NCBI GenBank assembly: GCA_016744775.1
Contig: JADGDS010000008.1
Coordinates: forward strand, 113,617-177,616
Direction of reading: 5' to 3'
DNA: 64,000 nt
Origin: Candidatus Marithrix sp.
Lineage (GTDB): Bacteria; Pseudomonadota; Gammaproteobacteria; Beggiatoales; Beggiatoaceae
Below are positions 48,418 through 58,002 of this stretch, in pieces (within the stretch, counting starts at the first letter, position 1; every line of letters starts with the position of its first letter). The translations under genes were made by a program, and so were the position numbers. Under the pieces are notes generated by a model. It was not told the DNA's origin. It saw only the letters and a program-made list of their open reading frames with translations, and made no database searches.

Positions 48418-49016
48418 TGAAACAATTATCAATTTTACTACTTTTATTTATTTCTGGATGCTCCTTGGCACCACCAGCACCACCTGCTGCAAATCAAGCC
48501 GAATTACTATGGCAAAAACGTCAAGCCAGTTTAAGAGCTTTAAAGAAATGGCGTTTAAATGCCAGTTTATCTGTTACCAAAAGTAAGCAAAATTGGATAA
48601 TTAGAGTACTTTGGGATCAAGATGGTGATAATTATACTTTACGTCTCAATGCTCCATTAGGGCAAGGTGCTGCATTATTAACAGGAACTAAGGATGGTGT
48701 TATCATGCGCACTGGCAATAATGAAACTTTTAAGGCACAAACTCCAGACGAATTAGTAGTTAAAACATTAAATATGGAACTTCCTATTACAAATTTACAT
48801 TATTGGATTAGAGGAATTCCAGCACCTGATCATAGCGTTCTAAAATATGATTTATATAAAGATGGACATTTACATAATTTAGAACAATCTGGTTGGTCTG
48901 TAGAATATAGCCCTTATGTGGAAGTAGAAAATATATTTTTACCTAAAAAAATATATTTAGATCATAAAGATCTTGAAGTAAAGATTGTTGTTACTCAATG
49001 GGATTTTTCTAAATAA
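48417..49016 (+). CDS. lolB: Outer-membrane lipoprotein insertase LolB
   Basis: A 199-residue lipoprotein (C15 in LFISGC); the ATG at 48417 is chosen because it begins the lipoprotein signal. LolB hallmarks are the WRLNASLSV strand, the 'NYTLRLNAPLGQGAALL' strand with the LG turn, and YWIRGIPAP. It receives lipoproteins from LolA and inserts them in the outer membrane. It is coupled to two lipoprotein genes (TAATG), which makes those candidate LolB clients or partners. The usual following genes ispE and prs are absent; comF converges 2 bases downstream. Confidence 0.88.
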   Translation: MKQLSILLLLFISGCSLAPPAPPAANQAELLWQKRQASLRALKKWRLNASLSVTKSKQNWIIRVLWDQDGDNYTLRLNAPLGQGAALLTGTKDGVIMRTGNNETFKAQTPDELVVKTLNMELPITNLHYWIRGIPAPDHSVLKYDLYKDGHLHNLEQSGWSVEYSPYVEVENIFLPKKIYLDHKDLEVKIVVTQWDFSK

Positions 49017-49018
49017 AC

Positions 49019-49705
49019 TTATCGACGCGCACAACACCATACGTCTATTCGAGCAATTCCAGCCGCTTTGAAAGCTAATGCTAGTTGTTTGACCGTTGTG
49101 CCTGTTGTCATAACATCATCTATTAATACAATATGTTGCCAACTAGCAAGTCTTTTTTTGATTTTAAATGCCTTGGCTAAATTTTCTTCACGCTGTTGAG
49201 CATTTAACAAGGAAGTTTGGGGGCGAGTGTTTTTTATACGTTTACATGCTCTTGTATTTACAGGAATACCACTTTGTTTGCTGATAATTTTTGCTAGTTC
49301 TAATGATTGATTATAACCGCGTTGTCGTAAGCGTTTACTATGTAAAGGTACAGGTATTAATACATTAGGGCGTGGTTCCATAATCAAATCTTGCGCCATT
49401 AAATTAGCTAATAACTTTAGTATGGTTAAGTTTTGCTGGAATTTTGCCAGTTTAATTAGTTTATCAATTGGATAAGTATAGGAAAATATGGCTTGTGTAT
49501 GTGTATAAGGAGGTGGATTTTGTTTACATTCAGGGCAAATGCCTACCTCATCTAACAATTTAGCACAACTTAGGCAAGTATTTGTTTGATAAGGTAAATA
49601 TTTTTTACATGGGTTACAAATAGCTTCAGTGCTACTGTTTCCACATAAATAGCAAGTTTGTGAAAATAGATTAAACACAACCTGTAGGTTTAGGCAATCC
49701 GGCAT
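49019..49705 (-). CDS. ComF-family phosphoribosyltransferase-like protein
   Basis: About 228 residues from the ATG at 49705; a GTG at 49678 is an alternative, and the longer open frame to 49780 lies largely inside tusE and is unlikely. Four CxxC pairs (CYLC, CNPC, CLSC, CPEC) form the zinc-ribbon start, and VLIDDVMTTGTT is the PRPP-binding loop. The C-terminus VWCCARR resembles E. coli GntX/ComF. ComF proteins help in natural transformation by an unclear step. It overlaps the tusE end, so co-translation with tusE is likely. Confidence 0.88.
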   Translation of the reverse strand: MPDCLNLQVVFNLFSQTCYLCGNSSTEAICNPCKKYLPYQTNTCLSCAKLLDEVGICPECKQNPPPYTHTQAIFSYTYPIDKLIKLAKFQQNLTILKLLANLMAQDLIMEPRPNVLIPVPLHSKRLRQRGYNQSLELAKIISKQSGIPVNTRACKRIKNTRPQTSLLNAQQREENLAKAFKIKKRLASWQHIVLIDDVMTTGTTVKQLALAFKAAGIARIDVWCCARR

Positions 49706-50003
49706 AGCGAGAGGCTTGTTTACCCGGACCATATGGAAATAGCGAGTATAAATATTTACTACTAGATTTATCTTTGCCAAGTTCTGTTTTAGCTAATTTT
49801 ATCATTGCTCGCATGGCAAGTGCTGTACCATTTTCTAAATAATATTTTCTGATCATATTGATGACATCCCAATGAGCATCGGTAAGTTTTAGATCATCTT
49901 TTTCAGCTAATGCTGTAGTTAATTCTTCAGTCCAATCACTTAAATTGACTAAATAACCTTGTTCATCAGTTTCAATGCTGTTGCCATTTATTTCAAGTTG
50001 CAT
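49671..50003 (-). CDS. tusE: TusE/DsrC-family sulfur relay protein
   Basis: A 110-residue protein with the DsrC fold and the C-terminal arm GLPKPTGCV carrying the penultimate cysteine. Eleven residues earlier, where true DsrC has its second cysteine, there is a serine (KQASRYAGLPKP), so this is TusE-type (2-thiouridine tRNA sulfur relay) rather than the DsrAB partner. It is the first gene of a two-gene unit with the ComF-like gene. Confidence 0.88.
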   Translation of the reverse strand: MQLEINGNSIETDEQGYLVNLSDWTEELTTALAEKDDLKLTDAHWDVINMIRKYYLENGTALAMRAMIKLAKTELGKDKSSSKYLYSLFPYGPGKQASRYAGLPKPTGCV

Positions 50004-50135
50004 ATTATATATTCCTAATAGTTTATTAAAATACTATGTTACTTAGTATAAGTCTAATCAGAAATTTATCAAGCTAACATTCATTTATTATTTTATAATA
50101 AAGCCTGATAATTGTAATGATAATTTAAAGAAATT

Positions 50136-50519
50136 ATGAATATAAGATTAATAACAATAATTTATGTATGTTTTATACTATATGTAATAGCTTTGGCGAA
50201 TCAGGGTGAATTAGGTTATTTAGGGGTTATAGTTTATGAGCTGCCTTATACAGATAAAATGGGGCATTTTATTTTAATGGGTTTATTAGCATTTTTTATT
50301 AATCTTAGTTTAAAGTGTTCAACAATTAGTATTGGGAATTGGAATTTCCTCAAAGGAAGTTTCATAATTTTAATTCTTGTGACTTTAGAAGAAATTTCTC
50401 AATTGTTATTCGATACAAGAACCTTCGATTTAATGGATTTATTTGCTGATTATCTTGGAATATTTCTATTTGGACGCTTGGCTTTGTATTTTAAAACTAG
50501 ATTTGCTTCATGTAGATAA
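50136..50519 (+). CDS. VanZ-like membrane protein
   Basis: A 127-residue protein with about four transmembrane helices and the VanZ-family motif DKMGHFILMGLLAFF and a second conserved LEEISQLLFDTRTFDLMDLFADYLG (EE..Q...R..D..D...N-like). VanZ-like proteins are of unknown biochemical role outside teicoplanin resistance; a simple resistance call is not justified. It stands alone before the BrnT/BrnA unit. Confidence 0.82.
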   Translation: MNIRLITIIYVCFILYVIALANQGELGYLGVIVYELPYTDKMGHFILMGLLAFFINLSLKCSTISIGNWNFLKGSFIILILVTLEEISQLLFDTRTFDLMDLFADYLGIFLFGRLALYFKTRFASCR

Positions 50520-50544
50520 AGTTTTATCCAAGTAGTTAGGTTTT

Positions 50545-50577
50545 AGACCTGACAGGTTTATAAAACCTGTCAGGTCT
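50545..50577. repeat. Palindromic repeat, family B (copy 5)
   Basis: AGACCTGACAGGTTT / AAACCTGTCAGGTCT with a TA centre. It sits between TTATCCAAGTAG (50524-50535) and the relic at 50590; the matching place on the other side of BrnTA holds a family A palindrome. Confidence 0.85.
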
Positions 50578-50589
50578 TTCGAGTTATTC

Positions 50590-50625
50590 CTTCCGCAAAT
50601 CCTTCCAAAGTCCATTAGCATAAAA
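50590..50625 (-). pseudogene. 3'-end relic of the large membrane protein gene
   Basis: About 30 of 38 bases match 51270-51307. On the minus strand it encodes YANGLWKDLRKE and a stop, against VNGIWKDLRK and a stop at the end of the intact gene. It lies on the far side of BrnT/BrnA from that gene. Confidence 0.82.
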
Positions 50626-50691
50626 ATAGTGGTTTTGTGGTATAGTATCTTACTTACATTCAAACTGATGACTAAGCACTTAGATAATATT

Positions 50692-50976
50692 ATGAAATTT
50701 GAATGGAATAAAGATAAAAATAAACTAAATCAAGAAAAGCATGGAGTATCTTTTGAAGAAGCAAAAGAAGTTTTTACAGACCCTTTACACATATCAAAAT
50801 TAGACTATAGATTTAGTTATTTTGAAGAAAGATGGATAACAATTGGTGCAACAAATAACTATAGTATTTTAGTTGTTGCAAATCTATTCTTTACTGATGA
50901 TGGTGAAGAGATTATTAGATTGATAAGTGCTAGAAAAGCCAATAAAAATGAAAGGATAAGCTATGAAAAGTGTTGA
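50692..50976 (+). CDS. brnT: BrnT toxin
   Basis: A 94-residue protein from the ATG at 50692; the longer frame runs back through the relic. MKFEWNKDKNKLNQEKHGVSFEEAKEVF is the classic BrnT/DUF497 signature, followed by RWITIGATNNYSILVV and the IRLISARKANKNER end with the conserved SARKA. BrnT is a RelE-fold ribonuclease toxin. It overlaps the antitoxin gene by 14 bases. Confidence 0.9.
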   Translation: MKFEWNKDKNKLNQEKHGVSFEEAKEVFTDPLHISKLDYRFSYFEERWITIGATNNYSILVVANLFFTDDGEEIIRLISARKANKNERISYEKC

Positions 50977-51211
50977 AGAAAGAGAAAAATATGATAATTT
51001 TGAATTAAAAGATAATTATGATTTTAGTAATGGTATTAGAGGTAGGTTTTATCATCCTAAAAAAATATCTACTACTATGATATTAGATGATGATATATTA
51101 CTATTTTTTAAAAAACAAGCTAGTGAAAAAAAACAGGAATATAATACAATTATAAATAATTTACTTAGAGAATATATGCAAATAAATATAGACAAAGCAT
51201 TATCCAAGTAG
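50963..51211 (+). CDS. brnA: BrnA-type antitoxin
   Basis: An 82-residue ribbon-helix-helix-type protein. It has the 'FSNGIRGRFYHPKK' segment common to antitoxins of BrnT-like toxins and a C-terminal helix pair (ILLFFKKQASEKKQEYNTIINNLLREYM). It binds BrnT and the promoter. The stop lies inside the 12-base repeat TTATCCAAGTAG (51200-51211) that also occurs at 50524-50535. Confidence 0.85.
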   Translation: MKSVEEREKYDNFELKDNYDFSNGIRGRFYHPKKISTTMILDDDILLFFKKQASEKKQEYNTIINNLLREYMQINIDKALSK

Positions 51212-51216
51212 CACTA

Positions 51217-51250
51217 GTAGGTTGGGCTGACGATAGAAAGCCCAACAATT
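51217..51250. repeat. Palindromic repeat, family A (copy 2)
   Basis: TAGGTTGGGCT ... AAGCCCAACA with loop GACGATAGA, nearly identical to 4357-4398. It lies between convergent brnA and the large membrane protein gene. Confidence 0.85.
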
Positions 51251-51266
51251 ATAATTTATGATTTAT

Positions 51267-54200
51267 TTACTTCCGCAAATCCTTCCAAATACCATTAACA
51301 CTAAAACTTTCCCAGCCCCAACGTAGCCAGCGTAATAATGCAAATGATAGCCATAGTGCCCATAATAGCATAGCTATCCGGTAGAACCACATTGACCATG
51401 AATATACCCATACTTGTGGTAGGCTGCCGCTGGTGCGATCTTGGTACCAATTTAGGCTGTAAGCACTTGAGCCGTTGCCCGCTATGTGCATATTAGGATG
51501 TCCCAATAAACCTTGTTTTATAGCAACTAATAGGATAGATAAAGCTAATATTGTTAATATTACTAAGCCGATTTGAATAGCATCAAATTTCAAGGCAGGT
51601 GTTTCAGGAGATAGGTTTGCTCGCCAGCCTAGTGTCAATAACCAAATTATTACTATTAACATTGCTGCTACTGGCATTTGACTTAGTACTATTCCTAATA
51701 ATAACCATTGGTGAGTTTTTAATGGAGTTAATTTTATTTGTCCTAAGCCGATTGATAGGATTACAATGACTATAATTAGTCCCCAAATCATTATAGCTGG
51801 TCCTATTGGTTTGCCGCCTACAAATAGTATCCAACGATCTTGGGGCATTTTAATTTGAATATTGGTATTAACACTTTCAATACCTAAATCCACTGTTGGA
51901 GTTTTAAATTTATTTGTAATACCAATAGCTTGTTGAAATTTTAACTCAATGCTTTGCTTGCCCGGAGTTATCGGTAAAGTTACAATACGTCCTTCTTGGC
52001 GTATAGCTTGAGTTTTTTCATTAATTTTTACCAATTGTAATTGCGCCTGTTCCGGTAAAGTGATTTTATGCTGCATTCCACGACTACTACGTAAACTTAA
52101 TATTAAGTCATAGTTTGTGGTGCGTTGTCCCGGGCTAATTATCAACTTGCTACGATCAATAGTTACAACTTGTCCAGTAACGCCACTGGGTCTAGTGATA
52201 TGTAAACTAACATTTTCTCCCGGCCATGGTCGCCATTGTGGTAGCCAACGTCCACTATTATTTTGGTGATGTATAACAGCTATGCCTTTAATGTCAACAT
52301 GCCAAATTGCACTTGCATCTAATCGCCATATTTCATAACTATTAGGATTCTGTGGTGCAGTTAGCGTCACTGTTTCTTGTTTATCAAACACAGATACCCA
52401 ACGTATTTCTGATTGAAATGCAGACAGATTAATCAGAGCTTTAGAATTTTCTACTCTAATTTTGTCACTAGTTACCGATTCTCCTTTTAATAAAGGAACT
52501 TCTAATATAATCGCGCTGCCTAATGGAGTTTTACGAATTACACGAGTTTGAATTTGCCAATCTAAACCTAACAATAAAGTCCGTTCTACTTGCACGAATG
52601 GAGGTAATTCACCCATTTCTAATTCAGCGAGTTTCTTATCATCTGCACGGCTAAACTGTAACTGTTGATCAGCAATACCATTTTCATGCACACCTTCTAC
52701 GCGCCAACCGCTATCTTCATTCACATCAACAAAGTGTGGTTTTAAAGGCAATGCCAATTGGACGCTATTACGATTTGGTAAAACACCAGTAAATTGTACT
52801 TGATGAATACCCTTTGTGACTTTTAACCATAATTGCCCATTATATTTTCTTAATAAAGCTTGTGCTGGTTCACCATTGAGTAAAACTTGTTGAGGCAGCC
52901 ATTGCTTAGCTGAACCGGGTAATGGTATTGCAACTTCGGCTTCACTATGTATTTCCATGCGAGCAGTTAGTATATTATCCTTAATTTCTAATAACATACG
53001 AGGACTATTAGCACAATAAGGTAAACACTTTGCTGGTGCTAACAGGCGTTGTTTCAACTGATCTAAGATTGATTGCGGTGGAAAATTATCATTAGCATAA
53101 GTATTTATAGGTAAATAAGATAATAAGCCCATAAATAATATTAAGCTCACAATAGCACCGTTAGGTTTTACAGATGGCAAACGTGTTTTAAAAGCAACAA
53201 ATAACAAAAATGTTGTGAAAATAGCTAATAATGCAACACGTATAATACTTAAATAACTATTCATAGTAGGTGATATTAACCATAATTTAACTGATTGATT
53301 TTGTTGCACCGGTCCACTCCAACCCATACTAATAGTATTCCATTGCCATTGTGGTAATCCGGGTCCTGTTTGAACTTGAGCATTAGGATCAATTTGTAAT
53401 ATTTTTTTGCTTGGTGCTTTTTGAAACATTCTAGATGCAGGGGCAGCATATCCTTCATCATAACTTTGACGTATTCTTGCTTTTATTGGACTATAATTAC
53501 TAGAATATTCTAATTGATCATTTGGACGCTCAAGCTGAGGATATATACTTTGTCGCACTTGTTGCATCATAAAAGGTAATACTATTATTAATAAAGCAAT
53601 GATGCTCATATTGCGATAAAAACGCACAAAACTAGTAAACCAACCAAGTGTAGGCAAAACTTTTAATAAAGCCACAGCGGCTATAATATTTAACCAGACA
53701 AATTGAGGAGCAGCGGTTTCATGATAAATTAATATCATAGTAGCCAATGCTAACAAACCCCACCACCAACGCCATAATTTACCAATAGCAACTGCTATTA
53801 TAAGTACAATAAATAAATCTAACAGCGTCCATTTTTTTAACCATGTATTAGGAACATTATCCACACCAGTGGCATTAAACAAACTCCAACCCGGTGGTAA
53901 ATGTAAATTTGCACTTACCTTTTGAAAATCATGCGCCCAACCCACCGCTGGTAATTCATCCAACTCATTTTCTAAGCGACTATCACCAACCAAATCTATT
54001 TGCCCACGCCGTACTTCGACACCAGTTCCTGTTAAGCGCGTGATAAATTGATCTTTACCATTTACTGCAACACGCCCTAATATTGCCGGTTCAAGAACTT
54101 CTAAACGCCAACCTTGTCGCATAGTGCCGCTGATATGATCTTGAACACTATAACCTTTACCATCAAAATCTAACCAAAAGTCGCGTTTTAAACTTAATTG

Positions 54201-55205
54201 ATCAGGTGCTGGTTCTGGATCACCGCGCCGCTTTTCTACGATTTTTAAAGTTTTGCCACTTTGCATAAGATATGCTGGAAAATTGCGCCATGCTGGAGGT
54301 AAAGCGGTTTGTTGAGGATCAATAGCTGTAACGCCGCGTATTTCAACTAAGCGTAAATCATTGCGAGCTTCAAAAACCCAAATTTCTTGCTTATTTGGAG
54401 CTGTTAAAGTATTTGTAACACCTAATTGGCGTGAACCTAAAGTTAAAGTCCATGAACCCGGGCGAACTTGCACACGTAAATTACCATCATTTTCTAAGCG
54501 AGCCGGTAAGGAACTACTTAAAGACATTGCTTTTTGCTTATCAAGTAAGACAGAATCTAGTATAATCTCACGATTACGCCCAGCGACATCTAATTCAATT
54601 TGAGTGATGACTTGTAAAGGAATATCGTCTATTATACGACGATAAACGCGCATATCAAGACGATTTTGCTCTGAAGCCTTATCAGTGATTTTATTATGCT
54701 TATTGAGCCATAAACGACCTTTATTGTCAACTTGGGGAAAACTAACAGATTGATTATTAATAGATAAATTTATTAAACCAGTATTTACAGGAATTTGCAA
54801 ATATTCAGGAGGCTGAGTCCAATGAAATTTACCAGTAATAGTAAAAACACCTTTAGCAGCAAAGACGCTAGCTTGACCCTTACGATCTGCAACAATAGCA
54901 TCTTTACTATTGATTTGAACTTTTGTGGGCCAATGTTTATTATTACCCGGCAATACAATCCAACCAGCATTATCTAATTGCCATTGTTGACTAAATTCAG
55001 CTTCTGTGCTATTTATTTGCAAATCTAAACGTGAAGGCCAGCGACAAATAGGCTTAGAGGATTGATTATAATTAATAGTACAATTATAATCCTCAGTATC
55101 ATGTAATACCCAATTTTTCCAAACTTCTAAAGAAGGGGGGGTATTAGCCCATACTGAGAAACTCAGACAGACTAATATAATAATTAATATATTATTCTTT
55201 ATCAT
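51267..55205 (-). CDS. Very large envelope protein of unknown function (about 1,312 residues)
   Basis: The ATG at 55205 is chosen because a clear signal peptide (MIKNNILIIILVCLSFSVWA) begins there. Long beta-rich extracytoplasmic regions alternate with membrane segments: a group near residues 460-570 (WTLLDLFIVLIIAVAIGKLW ... IIALLIIVLPFMM), one near 690-710, and a C-terminal group (about 1,165-1,305). No catalytic motif is recognised. It is probably an inner-membrane protein with large periplasmic parts. The 3' end is duplicated as a relic at 50590-50625. It is divergent from the coiled-coil gene (53-base gap). Confidence 0.7.
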   Translation of the reverse strand: MIKNNILIIILVCLSFSVWANTPPSLEVWKNWVLHDTEDYNCTINYNQSSKPICRWPSRLDLQINSTEAEFSQQWQLDNAGWIVLPGNNKHWPTKVQINSKDAIVADRKGQASVFAAKGVFTITGKFHWTQPPEYLQIPVNTGLINLSINNQSVSFPQVDNKGRLWLNKHNKITDKASEQNRLDMRVYRRIIDDIPLQVITQIELDVAGRNREIILDSVLLDKQKAMSLSSSLPARLENDGNLRVQVRPGSWTLTLGSRQLGVTNTLTAPNKQEIWVFEARNDLRLVEIRGVTAIDPQQTALPPAWRNFPAYLMQSGKTLKIVEKRRGDPEPAPDQLSLKRDFWLDFDGKGYSVQDHISGTMRQGWRLEVLEPAILGRVAVNGKDQFITRLTGTGVEVRRGQIDLVGDSRLENELDELPAVGWAHDFQKVSANLHLPPGWSLFNATGVDNVPNTWLKKWTLLDLFIVLIIAVAIGKLWRWWWGLLALATMILIYHETAAPQFVWLNIIAAVALLKVLPTLGWFTSFVRFYRNMSIIALLIIVLPFMMQQVRQSIYPQLERPNDQLEYSSNYSPIKARIRQSYDEGYAAPASRMFQKAPSKKILQIDPNAQVQTGPGLPQWQWNTISMGWSGPVQQNQSVKLWLISPTMNSYLSIIRVALLAIFTTFLLFVAFKTRLPSVKPNGAIVSLILFMGLLSYLPINTYANDNFPPQSILDQLKQRLLAPAKCLPYCANSPRMLLEIKDNILTARMEIHSEAEVAIPLPGSAKQWLPQQVLLNGEPAQALLRKYNGQLWLKVTKGIHQVQFTGVLPNRNSVQLALPLKPHFVDVNEDSGWRVEGVHENGIADQQLQFSRADDKKLAELEMGELPPFVQVERTLLLGLDWQIQTRVIRKTPLGSAIILEVPLLKGESVTSDKIRVENSKALINLSAFQSEIRWVSVFDKQETVTLTAPQNPNSYEIWRLDASAIWHVDIKGIAVIHHQNNSGRWLPQWRPWPGENVSLHITRPSGVTGQVVTIDRSKLIISPGQRTTNYDLILSLRSSRGMQHKITLPEQAQLQLVKINEKTQAIRQEGRIVTLPITPGKQSIELKFQQAIGITNKFKTPTVDLGIESVNTNIQIKMPQDRWILFVGGKPIGPAIMIWGLIIVIVILSIGLGQIKLTPLKTHQWLLLGIVLSQMPVAAMLIVIIWLLTLGWRANLSPETPALKFDAIQIGLVILTILALSILLVAIKQGLLGHPNMHIAGNGSSAYSLNWYQDRTSGSLPQVWVYSWSMWFYRIAMLLWALWLSFALLRWLRWGWESFSVNGIWKDLRK

Positions 55206-55258
55206 TTTGATGTCCAAATTAAGATTTAAAGCAAGAATCATACACGGAACTACAACAT

Positions 55259-56218
55259 ATGTCTCTACAAATTAACTTATCTCAAATTGAAGAAAATCCT
55301 GAAGCTGTGCCTGAACAATTGCAAAAGATGGCTACAGATTCTTTACAAATTCTATGGCAACTATCCCAAAATGTTGCACAAGATCAAATTAAAACGGTTA
55401 AAGAACGCTATACTAACTTAGAATCTGAAGTGTTGAAGCAACGTCAAGACGCTTTAGATAAAGTTACAGAAATAAAACAGGAAATTGCTGAAAATAAAAA
55501 GGTTCTTGAAACTATAAGACGAGAAAATAAATCATTAGAAGTTGATCAGAAACGTGAAAAAACTGAAGTAAAAAGTCTTGAAGATCAGAATAATGTTTTA
55601 CAAGATAAACTGGTTCGGCAAGAACAAGAAATAAAACAGATCACAGAACAACTTGGAGCTGCACGTCAACATGGAGAGAACTTACAAAAACGTTTACAAA
55701 TTGTCGAGAATGATCTTGAACAAGTACGCGAAAAATTAGCTGAAAACAATGAAGAATTGGCAGTTAGTTCACATAATAATGAACGTTTAGAAAAAAATCT
55801 TGTCATTGTAAAAAAAGAATTAGATGAAACTTGGAATAAATTAAAACTGGAGCAGAAAAAAGCTGCTGTTGCTGAAGCTTTAGTGGAAGAGATGAAACAA
55901 AGCAATAGGAAGCAGGAAAATGAAATTAAAGTCTTAAAAGCTGAACTATTAGATCAAAAGGCTGGTGTTGTAGTTGAGACTAGAGTTCGATTAGATCAAG
56001 AAAAGAAAGTTGCTATTTTAACAGGGCGTTTAGAAACTCAAGAAAAGGGTTATAAAGACATCATAAAACGGCTGGAACAAGAATTAACAATGAATAAAAA
56101 TGAGTCTTCTAGCATGAGAACTCGCGTTGTGAAAGCAGAAGGTGGTTTGGAACGCGAGAAAAGAGCTTTGGAACGTTTGGAAAATAAATTAATTGCAGCA
56201 TCAAATGCAAAAGTGTAA
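55259..56218 (+). CDS. Coiled-coil protein, function unknown
   Basis: A 319-residue protein with a short unique N-terminus (about 1-40, QINLSQIEENPEAVPEQLQK) and a continuous coiled coil (about 45-315) rich in Glu, Lys and Gln heptads. No signal peptide, so cytoplasmic. KfrA- or SMC-like coiled coils look similar, but no DNA-binding domain is evident. It is 11 bases ahead of the phosphofructokinase gene with an AAAGGA site between, so they share a transcript. Confidence 0.6.
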   Translation: MSLQINLSQIEENPEAVPEQLQKMATDSLQILWQLSQNVAQDQIKTVKERYTNLESEVLKQRQDALDKVTEIKQEIAENKKVLETIRRENKSLEVDQKREKTEVKSLEDQNNVLQDKLVRQEQEIKQITEQLGAARQHGENLQKRLQIVENDLEQVREKLAENNEELAVSSHNNERLEKNLVIVKKELDETWNKLKLEQKKAAVAEALVEEMKQSNRKQENEIKVLKAELLDQKAGVVVETRVRLDQEKKVAILTGRLETQEKGYKDIIKRLEQELTMNKNESSSMRTRVVKAEGGLEREKRALERLENKLIAASNAKV

Positions 56219-56229
56219 AGGAATAAATT

Positions 56230-57354
56230 ATGGCAAAATCAATAGGTATATTAACAGCCGGTGGTGATAGCCCCGGGCTTAACGCCGCTATTAGAGCGGT
56301 TGGTAAAACGGCATTAGGGCGTTTTGGAATGCAAATGATTGGATTTCGAGATGGCTTTCGTGGCTTAGTCGAAAATCGAAGTCTGCGTTTAGATGAAGCA
56401 GCATTATCTGGGTTATTAACATTAGGTGGTACTTTTTTAGGTACTAGTCGTGATAAACCGCATCGTATGTTGATTGGAAATAAAGTATTAGACATGACAG
56501 ATGCTATTGTTGAAACCTATCATAAAAATCACTTGGATGTATTGGTTTGTTTAGGCGGTGGTGGTACCCAAAAAAATGCTTATCGTTTAGCAGAAAAAGG
56601 TTTGAATATCATTACATTACCTAAAACAATTGATAATGATATTGCGATGACTGATACTACTTTTGGTTATGATACAGCCCTTGGTATTGCAACCGAAGCT
56701 ATAGATCGTTTACATAGCACTGCACATAGTCATCATCGTATTATTGTAGTTGGTATCATGGGGCATAATACTGGTTGGTTAGCATTAGGTTCAGGAATTG
56801 CTGGCGGTGCCAATGTAATTTTGATTCCAGAAATTCCATATGATATTAATGTTGTGTCTCAGGCTATTCGTCAACGTAGTCGTCAAGGTAAAAATTTTAG
56901 TATTGTTGCGGTTGCTGAAGGAGCTATTTCAAAAGAAAAGGCTATGATAATGCAAGAAGCAATGCAAATGAAAATGCAGGCTATTAATAAGGAAGAGAAA
57001 AAAGAGGCAAAAGCAAGATTAGAACAATTAGAACTTGAGCATGATAAAGATCATACTTTAGAATTATCTCAGCAATTAGAAGAACTAACTGGCTTAGAAT
57101 CACGAGTTACTATTTTAGGGCATCTACAAAGAGGAGGTACTCCTTCAGCAGTAGATCGTTTATTAGCAACTCAATTAGGCACTGCTTGTGTTGAAATGAT
57201 TAATAGTGAAACTTATGGCGTAATGATGGCTATAAGAGGAAATAAGGTTGAAGCGGTGCCATTAGAAGAAGTAGTTGGTAAACGCAAGATGATTCCTTTA
57301 GATCATGATTGGGTAGAAGCTGCAAAAAATGTTGGAATTAGTTTAGGTGCATGA
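56230..57354 (+). CDS. pfkA: 6-phosphofructokinase, atypical (PPi-type clade likely)
   Basis: A 374-residue phosphofructokinase. The start [18 protein letters not shown] and TIDNDI active site are intact, but the phosphate-donor loop that reads GGDGS in ATP-dependent PfkA reads GGGGT ([13 protein letters not shown]), and a lysine precedes TIDNDI (PKTIDND), the mark of the PPi-dependent or mixed clade. Residues about 240-285 form an extra charged helical insertion ([20 protein letters not shown]). It catalyses fructose-6-phosphate phosphorylation, reversibly if PPi is used. It overlaps the ThiF-like gene by 8 bases. Confidence 0.88.
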   Translation: MAKSIGILTAGGDSPGLNAAIRAVGKTALGRFGMQMIGFRDGFRGLVENRSLRLDEAALSGLLTLGGTFLGTSRDKPHRMLIGNKVLDMTDAIVETYHKNHLDVLVCLGGGGTQKNAYRLAEKGLNIITLPKTIDNDIAMTDTTFGYDTALGIATEAIDRLHSTAHSHHRIIVVGIMGHNTGWLALGSGIAGGANVILIPEIPYDINVVSQAIRQRSRQGKNFSIVAVAEGAISKEKAMIMQEAMQMKMQAINKEEKKEAKARLEQLELEHDKDHTLELSQQLEELTGLESRVTILGHLQRGGTPSAVDRLLATQLGTACVEMINSETYGVMMAIRGNKVEAVPLEEVVGKRKMIPLDHDWVEAAKNVGISLGA

Positions 57355-57985
57355 TTCAAAAGTATTAATAGTTGGTGTAGGTGGTTTAGGTTCACCAGTC
57401 GCAATGTATTTAGCGGCGGCTGGTGTTGGTAACTTGATATTGGTTGATTTTGATCAAGTCGAGTTATCAAATTTACAACGACAAATTGTACATGATACTA
57501 CGCAATTGGGGCAATATAAGGTAATTTCAGCCAAAAAAAAATTAGAGAAAATTAATCCTAATGTAAAAATTACTACTATTAATCAAAAACTGAGTTTAGA
57601 ACATTTTAATGTAGATGTGGTAGTAGATTGTAGCGATAATTTTGCGACACGCTTTATGGTTAATAAAGCTTGTATAGAGAAAGGCATACCATTAGTATCA
57701 GGAGCAGCATTACGTTGGGGAGGGCAAGTAGCAGTCTTTAACAATAAAAATGGACCATGCTATCAATGCTTATATGACAATATAGAAGAACAAGCAGAAA
57801 CTTGTAGTGAAACTGGCATTATAGCACCTCTAGTTGGAATCATAGGGAGTATTCAAGCACTAGAGGTGATGAAGGTAATTTCAAATATTGGCGAATTTGG
57901 CTATTTATTGCTGCTAGATGCACACAAAATGCAATGGCGTAAACTGAAATTACATAAGGATCCTAGTTGCTGTGTTTGTGGTTAA
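57347..57985 (+). CDS. MoeB/ThiF/HesA-family adenylyltransferase, N-terminally short
   Basis: A 212-residue E1-like enzyme starting at a GTG inside the end of pfkA. Rossmann motif [22 protein letters not shown], a candidate active cysteine (TCSETGI, C153) and zinc cysteines C138/C141 with C208/C211 are all present. The N-terminal about 25 residues that normally hold the 'RYSRHILLPE' arginine helix are missing, which would remove the ATP-contacting arginine unless supplied by another start. MoeB/ThiF enzymes adenylate the C-terminus of MoaD or ThiS. Function may be reduced. Confidence 0.82.
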   Translation: MHDSKVLIVGVGGLGSPVAMYLAAAGVGNLILVDFDQVELSNLQRQIVHDTTQLGQYKVISAKKKLEKINPNVKITTINQKLSLEHFNVDVVVDCSDNFATRFMVNKACIEKGIPLVSGAALRWGGQVAVFNNKNGPCYQCLYDNIEEQAETCSETGIIAPLVGIIGSIQALEVMKVISNIGEFGYLLLLDAHKMQWRKLKLHKDPSCCVCG

Positions 57986-58002
57986 TAAAATAATAAATTT
58001 TT

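Noticed and set aside
49706..49780. Upstream start of the ComF-like gene
   Set aside because: It lies fully inside tusE, and the residues do not resemble ComF starts.
54361..54603. Plus-strand open frame inside the large membrane gene
   Set aside because: Antisense shadow of a long, well-supported frame.
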